From: Erythrobacter colymbi
Lineage (GTDB): Bacteria; Pseudomonadota; Alphaproteobacteria; Sphingomonadales; Sphingomonadaceae
Assembly: GCF_002155685.1 (NCBI RefSeq)
Contig: NZ_MUYK01000005.1
Location: forward strand, 62,001-126,000
Length of the DNA stretch: 64,000 nucleotides
Reading direction: 5' to 3'
Below the pieces are notes generated by a model, which did not search any database, was not told where the DNA came from, and saw only the letters and a list, made by a program, of their open reading frames with translations. The translations under genes and the position numbers were made by a program. Each line of letters starts with the position of its first letter. The stretch's first letter is position 1. Positions 9,675-18,824 of this stretch are shown here, one piece after another.

Positions 9675-11273
9675 TCATGGCTTGCCCGTCCCGCCGATGA
9701 TGGCATCTGCAACGCGCAAGGCGTGGGCGGCAACCGTAAGCGCGGGGTTTATGCCGAGACTTGAGGGGAATGCCGACGCATCTGCGACGAACAGCCCCGG
9801 CTGGTCCCAGACCTCGCCATTCTTGTCGACCACCGAGTGATCGGGCGACGAGCCCATCCGGCAGGTTCCCATCGGATGGCCGTAATTCGGCTCGCCCGCC
9901 GGCAGCGCGAAACGGACCGGAAGAGGAGCGAAAGCCTCCCGCGCGAGCTCGCGGAAGCGCTTGACCCGCTGCACCAGTTCGGGGCGCGGATGATAGGTGA
10001 TGCCGATGCGCTGCACACCGTCCGTGCCGGTCACGGTGGTGACCCGGCTGTCGTAATAGGGAAGGTCCTGAATCGGCGCGAAGTAGAGTTCGGAACCGGC
10101 AAGGACGCGGGCGGCCACTTCGGCCGCAGGGCGCATCACGAGCTTGCCGAGGTTGCCGAAATCCACCCCCGCCTCACGCGCGGCGCTCGTGAGGAACTGG
10201 GAAATCATGCCCGGCTTCAGCACGAGGCCCATCGACTGGCACTCGGCCAGCGGCATGGGGCCGTCGAAATAGTGGTCGCGGAATGCGATGACCTTGCGCG
10301 GGCCATAAAGCGCCGCGGGATCGGGCACAGTGACGGCCAGAAGCTCGTTGGCATGGAACATCAGCCCCCGCCCCACCAGATCGGGGGTCGCGCCGTTCCA
10401 GATCTGCGCCGAGGCTTCGAGCAGGCGCGGGGTGTTCAGCGCGCCCGCCGCCATCACCACGTGACGCGCGCTGCTGGACTGGACGGCGCCCGTGCGATCG
10501 GTCCAGCAGACATCCCAGCCTGCATCGCCGCGGCGGGCGATCTGCTGAACCGCGGCGCCGGCTGTGAACGTGATCCGGGCCTGCCGCGCGAGCGCAGGCT
10601 CGAGCGCGCGGTTGAATCCGTGCGCCTTGCAGTCGCGCGCGCAGGCACTGCCCTGGCACTCGGAACAGCCGGGCTTGTACGCGATCGCGGTATGCATCCG
10701 GAACGGATGCCGGCCGCTGGCCTTCAGCCGCTCCATCATGAGCGCGTGGCCGGCCGAAAGCGGCGGGGGTGGAGCGAGGTCCGCGTCGTCCTCGGGATCG
10801 AGCGGATCGCGCGTGCCGACAGGCTGCAGCAGCCGCTCGGCGCGGCGATAGGCTTCGAGGAACTCATCGTAAGCGACGGGCCAGGCATTGGGCAGAGCGG
10901 CCTCGGAACCGCCATTCCACGCCGAGGGCTGGAAATCCTCTTCGAAATCCCGGCGTGCCCCGCGACCGAGCGCCGCGCCGTAGACCCGGCCCGACCCGCC
11001 CGGCCCGACCCCGATCACGCAGTTGGTCTGCCGGTATTTCCCGCCTTCGCGGCGGCGGAGCATCACGTCCTCGCTCCAGCGCTCGCCGCTATCGGCGATC
11101 CCGAGGCCAAGCGCGCGCTGGACGAGGCTGCGGGGCGGCTGTGGTGCCGGGATGCCCGTGCCGAGCTCGAGCGCGAGCACCCGCATGCCGGCATCCCCAC
11201 AGGAGCCGGCGACCACCGACCCGGCCATGCCCGTCCCGACAACGATGACGTCGAATATGTCGCCCGAGGTCAT
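9675..11273 (-). CDS. GMC-family FAD-dependent oxidoreductase
   Basis: 532 residues starting at ATG 11273 (MTSGDIFDVIVVGTGMAGS). The FAD-binding GxGxxG is at the N terminus, and the GMC signatures GVGPGGSGRVYGAAL and AGALNTPRLL follow. The C-terminal NYGHPMGTCRMG block carries the conserved catalytic-type His, then LFVADASAFPSSLGINPALTVAAHA. A Cys cluster, GCSECQGSACARDC, lies near residue 210 and could bind an Fe-S centre or form disulfides. GMC enzymes oxidise alcohols or sugars at the expense of FAD. Its position between rmlC and the SDR gene is unusual and suggests a sugar-modifying role. Confidence 0.85.
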   Translation of the reverse strand: MTSGDIFDVIVVGTGMAGSVVAGSCGDAGMRVLALELGTGIPAPQPPRSLVQRALGLGIADSGERWSEDVMLRRREGGKYRQTNCVIGVGPGGSGRVYGAALGRGARRDFEEDFQPSAWNGGSEAALPNAWPVAYDEFLEAYRRAERLLQPVGTRDPLDPEDDADLAPPPPLSAGHALMMERLKASGRHPFRMHTAIAYKPGCSECQGSACARDCKAHGFNRALEPALARQARITFTAGAAVQQIARRGDAGWDVCWTDRTGAVQSSSARHVVMAAGALNTPRLLEASAQIWNGATPDLVGRGLMFHANELLAVTVPDPAALYGPRKVIAFRDHYFDGPMPLAECQSMGLVLKPGMISQFLTSAAREAGVDFGNLGKLVMRPAAEVAARVLAGSELYFAPIQDLPYYDSRVTTVTGTDGVQRIGITYHPRPELVQRVKRFRELAREAFAPLPVRFALPAGEPNYGHPMGTCRMGSSPDHSVVDKNGEVWDQPGLFVADASAFPSSLGINPALTVAAHALRVADAIIGGTGKP

Positions 11274-11349
11274 GGCGCGCGCCGCCCCTTGACTTGGACG
11301 CGCATGCCGCGCTGCGCGCACAAGCGCGCAAATGCCTCGGCGGGGGCGC

Positions 11350-11895
11350 TCATGGGAACGTCGGCACCTCGGCCAGCGACAAGCCCTTGCGGTCCTTCTC
11401 CGACAAGGCGATCGCCATGTCCCCGATGGGCCATTCGATCCCGAGCGCCGGATCGTCCCATGCGAGCGTATGCTCGGACTGGGGCGCATAGGGCGCGGTG
11501 CATTTGTAGAGGAAGTCCGTATCGTCCTCGAGCGTAAGGAAGCCGTGAGCAAAGCCTTCCGGCACCCAGAACATCCGCTTGTTGTCCGCGCTCAGCTCGA
11601 CCCCCGCCCACTGGCCGAAGGTCGGCGAACTGCGGCGCAGATCGACCGCGACATCGAACACCGCGCCGCGCGTCACCCGCACCAGCTTGCCCTGCGGTCC
11701 GGGGTTCTGGAGATGTAGCCCCCGCAGCACGCCCTTCTGCGAGCGGCTGTGGTTGTCCTGCACGAAGGCAAGATCGAGACCGGCCGCTGCGAAAGCGCCG
11801 GCATTCCATGTTTCCATGAAGAACCCGCGCGCATCGCCGAAAACGCGCGGCTCGATGATCAGGGCACCCTCAAGCGCGGTCGGGATGACGTTCAC
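11350..11895 (-). CDS. rmlC: dTDP-4-dehydrorhamnose 3,5-epimerase
   Basis: 181 residues, typical for RmlC. The cupin contains the family motifs [21 protein letters not shown] (catalytic His), [18 protein letters not shown] with the catalytic Asp, and [16 protein letters not shown]. It epimerises C3 and C5 of dTDP-4-keto-6-deoxyglucose. Its ATG overlaps the rmlA stop by 4 nt, so the two are translationally coupled. Confidence 0.95.
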   Translation of the reverse strand: MNVIPTALEGALIIEPRVFGDARGFFMETWNAGAFAAAGLDLAFVQDNHSRSQKGVLRGLHLQNPGPQGKLVRVTRGAVFDVAVDLRRSSPTFGQWAGVELSADNKRMFWVPEGFAHGFLTLEDDTDFLYKCTAPYAPQSEHTLAWDDPALGIEWPIGDMAIALSEKDRKGLSLAEVPTFP

Positions 11896-12788
11896 GGCAG
11901 CACCGGGCTTTCGAGCAGCTTGATCAGATATTCGCCATAGCCCGACTTGCGCAGCGGCTCGGCGATCTCGCGCAGGCGTTCGCTAGTGATGAAGCCCTGA
12001 CGCCAGGCGATTTCTTCGGGGCAGGAGATCTTGAGGCCCTGCCGTTCCTCGGTGATCCGCACATAGGTTGCCGCATCGAGGAGCGAGGCATGGGTGCCGG
12101 TGTCCAGCCAGGCGTAACCGCGCCCCATGATCTCGACCGACATCGCTCCCTCGTCGAGGTAGAGCCTGTTGAGATCGGTGATCTCCAGCTCGCCGCGGGC
12201 CGAGGGCTTGAGATCGCGCGCACGGTCGGCAACTGTCTCGTCGTAGAAATAGAGCCCGGTCACCGCATAGTTGGACTTGGGAACCTGGGGCTTTTCTTCG
12301 ATCGAGACGGCTTTGCCCGAAGCATCGAATTCGACCACGCCAAAGGCCTGCGGATCGCTCACGCGATAGGCGAAGACCGATGCCCCGGAGGTCCGGGCGT
12401 TCGCGCGTTGCAGCAGTTCCGGCAGGCCGTGGCCATAAAAGATATTGTCGCCAAGGATCAGCGCGCTCGGCCGCCCGCGCACGAAATCCGCGCCGATGTG
12501 GAAGGCTTGCGCCAGCCCTTCGGGACGGGGCTGCACCGCGTAGGTGAGGCTGACGCCGAAATCGCTGCCGTCACCCAGCACGCGCTGGAACTGGCCAGCG
12601 TCCTCGGGTGTGGTGATGATCAGGATCTCGCGGATGCCCGCCAGCATCAGGGTGCTGAGCGGATAGTAGATCATCGGCTTGTCGAAGATCGGCATGAGCT
12701 GCTTCGATACGCCGCGGGTCAGCGGGTAGAGCCGGGTGCCGGAGCCGCCAGCCAGAATGATGCCGCGCCTGTTCGTATCGACTGTCAT
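11892..12788 (-). CDS. rmlA: Glucose-1-phosphate thymidylyltransferase
   Basis: 298 residues from ATG 12788. The N-terminal [16 protein letters not shown] nucleotidyl-transfer signature, [17 protein letters not shown] and [13 protein letters not shown] define RmlA/RfbA. It makes dTDP-glucose from glucose-1-phosphate and dTTP, the first and usually feedback-controlled step of dTDP-rhamnose synthesis. It is the first gene of the minus-strand rml run and diverges from the lasso-peptide cluster. Confidence 0.95.
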   Translation of the reverse strand: MTVDTNRRGIILAGGSGTRLYPLTRGVSKQLMPIFDKPMIYYPLSTLMLAGIREILIITTPEDAGQFQRVLGDGSDFGVSLTYAVQPRPEGLAQAFHIGADFVRGRPSALILGDNIFYGHGLPELLQRANARTSGASVFAYRVSDPQAFGVVEFDASGKAVSIEEKPQVPKSNYAVTGLYFYDETVADRARDLKPSARGELEITDLNRLYLDEGAMSVEIMGRGYAWLDTGTHASLLDAATYVRITEERQGLKISCPEEIAWRQGFITSERLREIAEPLRKSGYGEYLIKLLESPVLP

Positions 12789-12834
12789 GGCCAAAGCCTT
12801 ACCACCCCCACTTGTGTACCTGCCACGACCGCTC

Positions 12835-12847
12835 GCTGCATTGCAGC
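12835..12847. promoter_or_regulatory. Palindrome in the rmlA / lasso-cluster divergent promoter
   Basis: The sequence GCTGCATTGCAGC is a perfect 6-nt inverted repeat around one central base. It lies in the 94-nt gap between the divergent starts of rmlA and the lasso-cluster nucleotidyltransferase. Its first eleven bases, GCTGCATTGCA, recur at 20893-20903 ahead of the small protein gene that follows the cluster. It may be an operator; no clear -35/-10 pair could be assigned. Confidence 0.3.
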
Positions 12848-12882
12848 ATCGGGCAGCAAGGTCAACCGCACCAGCGAACAAA

Positions 12883-14151
12883 ATGCCACTAGCCAAGGCC
12901 CGGGAATTGCCGCAAGGAAGACCCGTGCAATCGCGAGAGGCGACACAGCGTTTGGTAAGCGATGATACCCTCGTCGCCGTTGATCGGTTCCTTGGCGACT
13001 GCATCCGGCAAACCTTGCGCGGCGAACCCATTCCGGAATGGCCGTTCGGCTCGGACAAGGCGAGGTTGGCTTACGGCTTTTCGCCGACGGACGAGGCGGC
13101 GTTCGAGGCTCTGGTCGCGGCCAGAACCGACTTTCACGGGATCGGACTGACGCTCGTTGCGAGCCCGGGCAAGCTGGCCGACTGGCCTGCCGTGCCCGCC
13201 GAAGCGCTGCGTGCGGCATCGCGGAACCAGAGCTTCTGGGAGCTGGGGCACCGCGACGTTGCCGCCCGCTTGATCGACACCCTCACCGCAGCCGGAGCCG
13301 AGGTCCTGGTGACCAAGGGAACCGCGCTCGCATATTCGGTCTACAAGACACCGGCCGAACGGCGGCGGGGCGACAGCGATCTTCTGGTCCGCGGGTTGCC
13401 GCGCAGCACGGTCCGGAAGCTGATGAAGGCGAACGGATTTCGTCCGGTGGCCGATGCGCGGCCCTTTCAGGAAACCTGGTGCGCCACCTGCCCTATGGGC
13501 TTCCTGCACATGTTCGACATCCACTGGCGGATCAACGCGAGCGCTGCGGTGGCGGAGCGGCTTGAACGCGGCGGGATCGGCAGCCGATCGATCGCGCTGC
13601 CTAGGCTTGCGCAGTCCGCCCGCGGGATCGCACCGACCGACAACCTGATCCTGATCGCGGTCAACCGGGCGCTTCACCGCAAGTACGGCTACCAAGCGGG
13701 CGAGGACAAAGCCTTCGATCAGGAGCGTCTGATCTGGGCGCTCGATGTGTCGCTGCTCACCCGCGGGTTCACCGAGGCGGACTGGACGCAGCTGCTGGCC
13801 ACCGTCGGGGAAAGCGGCACCGCTCCTCTGGTGCGCGCCCTGCTCGATTTCGGCCGGAGCGCAATCGGCATGGCTATTCCCGACGAGGTGACCGAAGGTC
13901 TGGCGCAGCTTGAAGGGGATCCGGTCGTGCTCGCCTGCACCGCCGATGTGCCGGGGTTTTCGCGCACGCGCCTCGATCTTGCCGCAAGCGACACGCTGGC
14001 GGACAAGCTGCGGGTCATCGGTTATGCGCTCGTGCCGAATGCGGACGCGCTGCACGAGCGCTATCCGCACCTGTCCCACTGGCCGACAGCCCTGCTCCAT
14101 GCCCGCCGGATTTCGGGCGCGGTGTCGGGACTGCTTCTGGGCCGGTCCTGA
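12883..14151 (+). CDS. Lasso-cluster nucleotidyltransferase family protein
   Basis: 422 residues if started at ATG 12883; an in-frame start further upstream would overlap rmlA. The segment [25 protein letters not shown] matches the uncharacterised nucleotidyltransferase family (NTP_transf_5): an aliphatic lead-in, an Arg, and a D-x-D metal-binding pair. Homologues occur in lasso-peptide clusters with a kinase; in the pseudomycoidin system such a protein adds hexose to the phosphorylated peptide. It is the first gene of the operon, 3 nt before the exporter gene. Its substrate here is inferred. Confidence 0.75.
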   Translation: MPLAKARELPQGRPVQSREATQRLVSDDTLVAVDRFLGDCIRQTLRGEPIPEWPFGSDKARLAYGFSPTDEAAFEALVAARTDFHGIGLTLVASPGKLADWPAVPAEALRAASRNQSFWELGHRDVAARLIDTLTAAGAEVLVTKGTALAYSVYKTPAERRRGDSDLLVRGLPRSTVRKLMKANGFRPVADARPFQETWCATCPMGFLHMFDIHWRINASAAVAERLERGGIGSRSIALPRLAQSARGIAPTDNLILIAVNRALHRKYGYQAGEDKAFDQERLIWALDVSLLTRGFTEADWTQLLATVGESGTAPLVRALLDFGRSAIGMAIPDEVTEGLAQLEGDPVVLACTADVPGFSRTRLDLAASDTLADKLRVIGYALVPNADALHERYPHLSHWPTALLHARRISGAVSGLLLGRS

Positions 14152-14154
14152 CGA

Positions 14155-15813
14155 ATGGGGCTGACATTCCTCCTGCACTGGGCGCGGCCCTATCGCGGGG
14201 CGCTTGCCCTCATCAGCGCGCTTTCGCTGCTGGGTTCGATCGCGACACTGGCGCTGCCGTGGCTTGCGGCCCAGATCGCCGCGGGGATCGCCGGAGATGC
14301 GACGGTCAACCTCGCCCGGACGCTTGCGCTGCTGGGCGCCGCACTGGTCGCGCTGACGGCGCTCAACATCCTCGTGGCGGTCTATTCCGCCGACGCGTCG
14401 GGGCGGATTCTCGCCGGGCTGCGGGCCGAGGCCTATGACCATGTCCAAAGCCTGCCGATCTCCTATCATGACAGTCACCGCACCGGCGATCTGATGTCGC
14501 TGATCAGCTGGGAGGTGCAGAACCTCAGCGCGTTCCTGACGGCAACACTCGCCCAGCTGCCGGCGACCCTGATGACCGCGGGCGGGACCGTGATCCTGCT
14601 GTTCCTGATCGACCCGCGCCTTGCCCTTGTGGTGCCCGTTCTGGTGCCGCTCTTCTACATCGCGATACGGCTGTTGCGACGGCGGCTGCGCGAGCTGGGT
14701 CGTGCGGTGCGCGAGGCGGAGGCGGCCGTGTTCTATACCGCCGACAACGACCTCATGATGCTTCCGGCGATCAAGTCCTACGCGGCCGAGACGTTTCACC
14801 GGGAGCGCTATGTCGCCGCGATCGAGAAGGCCCGCCAACTCCGGCTGATCGAGGCGCGCATCACCGCCTTCATCAGCCCGGTCGTGGCACTGGTGGCGGC
14901 GCTGGCAGCGCTCGGGCTGCTGCTGGCGGGGAGCTCCGGCGTGGCCGGTACGCAGGCCCGGAGCTCCGGGGAATTGTTCGCATTCCTCTTCTACACGGCC
15001 CTTTTGACCCGCCCTATGGGCAGTCTGGCAGGGCTCTACGGCAGTTATCAGGTGACCAAGGGGACGCTGACGCGGCTCGAGACCGTGCTGAAAATCCCCG
15101 CCGAGCCCGGTTACGCCGCAACCGGCACGGTGACGCGGGCGGCGGGCGGCATCGGCTTCGAAGGCATCGACTTCGCCTATCCGGGCCGCCCTCCCCTGCT
15201 GCACGAGTTCAACCTTTCGATCCGTCCGGGCGAGATCATTGCGCTGACGGGGGCCAACGGGGTCGGCAAGTCGACGCTCGTGAACCTTCTGCTGCGCTTC
15301 TACGAACCCGATGCGGGGCGCATCACGCTGGACGGGACCGACATCGCCGGGCTCGACGTCAAGGCGCTGCGGCGCCAGATCGGCTATGTGCCGCAGCGGC
15401 CCCTGCTGCTCGACGGGACGATCCTCGAGAACATCGCCTTCGGCATCGAGACCCCGGACGCCGCAGCCGTGGAGCGCGCCGCGCGGCTGGCGCAGGCGTG
15501 GGAGTTCATCACCGGCCTGCCCGAAGGCCTCTCCACGCGGATCGGGGATGACGGCGTGCGCCTGTCCGGCGGACAGCGCCAGCGCATCTCGCTCGCCCGG
15601 GCGCTGCTGCGCGATCCGCCGATCTACATCTTCGACGAAGCCACCAGCATGTACGACCTCGAAGGCGAAGCGGCCTTTGTCGAGGACTGCGTCAGGGTGC
15701 TTGAGGGGCGGACCGTGATCATCATCACCCACCGGCCGGCGAGTCTCGCGCTGGCGGACCGGATCATCGAGATGACCCCGGACGGCTGGACCGTGACCGA
15801 GGCCCGGCGCTGA
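14155..15813 (+). CDS. Lasso-peptide ABC exporter (permease fused to ATPase)
   Basis: 552 residues forming a half-transporter. About six membrane helices occupy the first 300 residues, followed by a nucleotide-binding domain with Walker A GANGVGKST (about 366-374), signature LSGGQRQR, Walker B IYIFDEATS and the H-loop THRP. It matches the D component of lasso clusters, which exports the mature peptide and often gives immunity. No peptidase (C39) domain is present, so leader removal must come from the separate B2 protein. It starts 3 nt after the nucleotidyltransferase stop and ends 1 nt before the cyclase start. Confidence 0.88.
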   Translation: MGLTFLLHWARPYRGALALISALSLLGSIATLALPWLAAQIAAGIAGDATVNLARTLALLGAALVALTALNILVAVYSADASGRILAGLRAEAYDHVQSLPISYHDSHRTGDLMSLISWEVQNLSAFLTATLAQLPATLMTAGGTVILLFLIDPRLALVVPVLVPLFYIAIRLLRRRLRELGRAVREAEAAVFYTADNDLMMLPAIKSYAAETFHRERYVAAIEKARQLRLIEARITAFISPVVALVAALAALGLLLAGSSGVAGTQARSSGELFAFLFYTALLTRPMGSLAGLYGSYQVTKGTLTRLETVLKIPAEPGYAATGTVTRAAGGIGFEGIDFAYPGRPPLLHEFNLSIRPGEIIALTGANGVGKSTLVNLLLRFYEPDAGRITLDGTDIAGLDVKALRRQIGYVPQRPLLLDGTILENIAFGIETPDAAAVERAARLAQAWEFITGLPEGLSTRIGDDGVRLSGGQRQRISLARALLRDPPIYIFDEATSMYDLEGEAAFVEDCVRVLEGRTVIIITHRPASLALADRIIEMTPDGWTVTEARR

Positions 15814-15814
15814 C

Positions 15815-17716
15815 ATGAGCGGCATCTGCGCGAGCTTGCGGCTCGATGGCGGGCCGCAGCCGGGCGACACCCTTGTGCCGGTCCTAGCCGGCCTCGCGCG
15901 GCGCGGCCCTGACGGATCGCGGACGGCGAGTGACGGCCCCGTCGCGCTGGGACACGCGCTCAACGCAACTACGCCCGAGGCGCTGGCCGAGCCGATGCCC
16001 TTCCGCCACGCGGGGACGGGGTGCCTGATCACGGCGCACGCCCGGCTCGACAACCGCGCCGATCTGATCGCGATACTCGGAATCGATACGACAAGCCGCG
16101 TCGTGGGTGACGGCGAGCTGATCCTCGCCGCCTACCTCGCATGGGGACGCGACTGCCCCGCCCGCTTGCTGGGCGACTTCGCCTTCGTGCTGTGGGACCC
16201 GCGCCACCAACGGCTGTTTGCGGCGCGCGACAAGGTTGGGATGCGCCAGCTGATCTACCATTTCGCGCCCGGCAAGCTGTTCGCCTGCGCGAGCGATGTC
16301 GACGCCCTGCTCGCTCATCCCGATGTTCCGCGGCGCATCAACGAGGTGCGGATCGCCGACTTTCTGGAAGAGCTCGAAGCGGCCGATCTGACCTCAACCT
16401 TCTTCGAGGACGTCCATCGCCTGCCCCCCGCCCACGCGCTCAGCGTGGAGAACGGTATGCTGCGGATCTGGCGTTACTGGCAGCTCGAACCCGCGCCGGT
16501 CGTCCACCGCGCCAGCGATCGCGAATACGAGGAGGCCTTCCTTTCGGTCTTCACCGAAGCGGTGCGCGCAAGGCTGCGCACGCCGGACGGCACGCTCGGC
16601 TCGATGCTGTCGGGGGGCATGGATTCAGGCTCGGTCGTCGCCGTCGCCGCGCGTCTGCTGGCCGAGGCCGGAGCCCCTCCGCTCAGGACGTTCTCGGCGA
16701 TCCACACGGATCCCGAATGTCTGGAAAGCCGCGCCATAGCTCTGGCCATGACCCAGCCCCACATCGCGCCCCACACGGTCTCCACCGGCGCGCCCGAGGA
16801 ATTCCGCGACGAGGTCGCAGCGCTCACCCGCGAATGCGCCGATCCATTCGACGGGACCATGGCCGTGATCCGGGCGATCTATCTCAAGGCGCAGCGGGCC
16901 GGGGTCAGGGTCATGCTGGACGGCGTGGGCGGCGACACCACACTGAGCACGGGCAACATCGCGCTATGGCACCTCGAACACGGGCGCCTGCTCGCCGGCT
17001 GGCGGGAGACGCTCGGCGACGAGCGGTACTGGGGGGACAATATGCCCGCACGGCCGCAGTTCTACAGCCTCCTGCGCCAGCAATTCATGCCCGACGCCCT
17101 GCGCCGCCTGAAGCGGCGGCTCAGGCCCGCCCAGACCGCAGGCCATGCCACTAGCGAAGGGTTGGCGGATGCGGCGTTTGCCGAGCGGATCGGCCTTGCC
17201 GCCCGGCTGGAGCAGGACCGGGTTCACACCGCAACCGGCAATGATTCCTCCTCGGCCACCCGGGCCGCGAAGATGCTGCACCCCTTCCTTCATGCCGGGC
17301 GCGAGCGCTATGACCGGGTGGCGGCAGAATTCGCGATCGAGCCGCGCGATCCCTTTCTGGACGTACGGCTTCTGGAGTTCTGCCTGACGCTACCTGCCGA
17401 CCGCATCAAGCGTGAGGGGTGGCCCAAACTGATCCTGCGCCGCGCGATGGAAGGGTACATGCCCGATGCGCTGCGCTGGCGCACGGGGCGCACCCATGTC
17501 GGCTTCAGGTTCAACGACATTTGCTCGCAGGCACTCTCAACCGCCACGCGTGTGTCTCTGGCGGGCGCTCTCGATGGCTACGTTAACCAAAGTAAACTTG
17601 CCGCTTTTGCTGCACTGCAGGTGGAAGATTCCGCACTTGCTTACATTCATAACCTAGGTTACCTCGGATCGTGGATTAACCGAAACGCATTCAGCGGCGC
17701 TTTTGATGGAGATTGA
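15815..17716 (+). CDS. Lasso-peptide macrocyclase (asparagine-synthetase-like C protein)
   Basis: 633 residues with an N-terminal class-II glutamine-amidotransferase-like domain and a C-terminal asparagine-synthetase domain. The PP-loop LSGGMDSGS (about 265-273) adenylates a carboxylate. The normal glutaminase Cys2 of AsnB proteins (MCGI...) is replaced by Ser (MSGIC), as expected for an enzyme that uses the peptide N terminus rather than ammonia. In lasso systems this protein activates the Glu/Asp side chain and closes the macrolactam. Its stop is 1 nt before the precursor start, which supports the assignment over true Asn synthesis. Confidence 0.9.
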   Translation: MSGICASLRLDGGPQPGDTLVPVLAGLARRGPDGSRTASDGPVALGHALNATTPEALAEPMPFRHAGTGCLITAHARLDNRADLIAILGIDTTSRVVGDGELILAAYLAWGRDCPARLLGDFAFVLWDPRHQRLFAARDKVGMRQLIYHFAPGKLFACASDVDALLAHPDVPRRINEVRIADFLEELEAADLTSTFFEDVHRLPPAHALSVENGMLRIWRYWQLEPAPVVHRASDREYEEAFLSVFTEAVRARLRTPDGTLGSMLSGGMDSGSVVAVAARLLAEAGAPPLRTFSAIHTDPECLESRAIALAMTQPHIAPHTVSTGAPEEFRDEVAALTRECADPFDGTMAVIRAIYLKAQRAGVRVMLDGVGGDTTLSTGNIALWHLEHGRLLAGWRETLGDERYWGDNMPARPQFYSLLRQQFMPDALRRLKRRLRPAQTAGHATSEGLADAAFAERIGLAARLEQDRVHTATGNDSSSATRAAKMLHPFLHAGRERYDRVAAEFAIEPRDPFLDVRLLEFCLTLPADRIKREGWPKLILRRAMEGYMPDALRWRTGRTHVGFRFNDICSQALSTATRVSLAGALDGYVNQSKLAAFAALQVEDSALAYIHNLGYLGSWINRNAFSGAFDGD

Positions 17717-17717
17717 C

Positions 17718-17864
17718 GTGGGACAGACCTTCAACCAGGCCAAGGCAACCTACTCGAAGCCGAACCTGTCGATCTACGGCGGCTTCGCTGATCTGACTGC
17801 CGCTGGCAGCACCGGTAACGTCGAAACCGGTCGCAGCGCTCAGGCGAACATGATCCGTCCCTGA
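17718..17864 (+). CDS. Lasso-peptide precursor
   Basis: A 48-residue peptide from GTG 17718, preceded by a GGAG ribosome site at 17708-17711 with 6-nt spacing. An in-frame ATG at 17706 would add four residues but has no such site. The leader contains YSKPNL, the YxxPxL motif recognised by B1 proteins, then an LT dipeptide. With Thr at -2 the leader is 28 residues and the core is AGSTGNVETGRSAQANMIRP (20 residues), with an expected isopeptide bond between Ala1 and Glu8. The tail has Met, Ile and Arg near the end as possible steric plugs. The C-terminal residue is Pro, unlike the Ser phosphorylated in paeninodin-type peptides. Confidence 0.88.
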   Translation: MGQTFNQAKATYSKPNLSIYGGFADLTAAGSTGNVETGRSAQANMIRP

Positions 17865-17902
17865 CGTTTCAAACGGTTGGTGCGCGTGCGTCACCTTATG
17901 TG

Positions 17903-18796
17903 ATGACCATTGCCTCACCTGCCGAAATGATTGTTACACACGGCTGGTCGTTGCCTTCCTTCGGAAAGGCAGCGGCCTTTTCGTGTGTGAGTGATCTGGA
18001 ATGCGCTGACTGCAGCGTTGATTACACCATCTCTATCGAGCCGGACGGGAGCCATCTCTGCCGATTCGGCGATTCGGCGACCTTCCGCGTGTGGCTCGGC
18101 GAACAGAAGGTCGAACTCCTTTCGTCCTCCACGCCCGGCGAAATCGCCACGCTCAACCACCTCCTCTACGACCAGCTCCTGCCGCGCCTGCTATCGGCAT
18201 CCTGCGCGCTGGTGCTGCACGGGAGCGTGATCCGGATGGGTGGCTCGCTCGCCATATTCATCGGCGAGACGGGTGCGGGCAAATCGACCCTCGCGGCCAG
18301 CCTCAACGCCTGCGGACACGAGCTGCTGGGCGATGATGCAGTGAAGATCACGGCATCGGGCACCGCATTCGAGGGCACTTCGGTCTACCCCAGTCTCCGC
18401 CTCTATCCCGATTCGATCGCCAAAGTGCTCGAAGACGGGATCGGCACCGCGCCGATGGCGCATTATTCCTACAAGCGGCTTGTCACCGGCTTCAGGCACG
18501 CCTCGGGCGCGGACACGCCCTTACCGCTCGGGCAGATCTTCCTGCTCGCCGATGGCGAAGGCGTCAGCCTTAGGCGGCTGAGCGAGCGGGAGAGCTGCAT
18601 GGCCATGGTCGACAATAGCTTCGCGCTCGACCCCGCAGACATCGGCGCCGCGAAAGAGCGCTTCCTTCAGGCCGTCAAGCTCGCCTCCGCCGTACCGGCC
18701 TATGAGCTGTGCTACCCGCACGACTATGATGTGCTGCCCGAGGTAATCCGCCAGATCGAAGCCTGCGTCGCGGGCAAGTCCGACGAGGCTTGCTGA
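17903..18796 (+). CDS. Lasso-cluster HPr-kinase-like peptide kinase
   Basis: 297 residues from ATG 17903 (GTG 17900 and ATG 17927 are alternatives). The C-terminal half carries IGETGAGKSTLAASL (Walker A, about 121-128) and LLGDDAVKI, resembling the kinase domain of HPr kinase/phosphorylase. Homologues in lasso clusters (the paeninodin-type K protein) phosphorylate a Ser of the precursor. It lies 38 nt after the precursor, in the same direction. The precursor here ends in Pro, so the acceptor must be an internal Ser/Thr or the role differs. Confidence 0.82.
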   Translation: MTIASPAEMIVTHGWSLPSFGKAAAFSCVSDLECADCSVDYTISIEPDGSHLCRFGDSATFRVWLGEQKVELLSSSTPGEIATLNHLLYDQLLPRLLSASCALVLHGSVIRMGGSLAIFIGETGAGKSTLAASLNACGHELLGDDAVKITASGTAFEGTSVYPSLRLYPDSIAKVLEDGIGTAPMAHYSYKRLVTGFRHASGADTPLPLGQIFLLADGEGVSLRRLSERESCMAMVDNSFALDPADIGAAKERFLQAVKLASAVPAYELCYPHDYDVLPEVIRQIEACVAGKSDEAC

Positions 18797-18824
18797 CCAT
18801 GATCTGCCGGAGGGACAGGACCGC

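Noticed and set aside
9837..11537. 566-residue + strand open frame opposite the GMC oxidoreductase gene
   Set aside because: The minus-strand GMC motifs are unambiguous, so this frame is an antisense shadow.
12889..16053. 1054-residue minus-strand open frame opposite the lasso nucleotidyltransferase, exporter and cyclase genes
   Set aside because: It mirrors genes with clear motifs on the + strand, is rich in Arg, Gly, Gln and His as expected from antisense of GC-rich genes, and has no recognisable domain.
15815..17716. Assignment of the AsnB-like gene as true asparagine synthetase
   Set aside because: The N-terminal glutaminase Cys is replaced, and the gene abuts a lasso precursor, exporter, B1 and B2 genes.
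17706..17717. ATG 17706 as start of the lasso precursor
   Set aside because: It overlaps the cyclase stop region and has no Shine-Dalgarno site, whereas GTG 17718 has GGAG with 6-nt spacing. The added residues MEID do not affect the motif.
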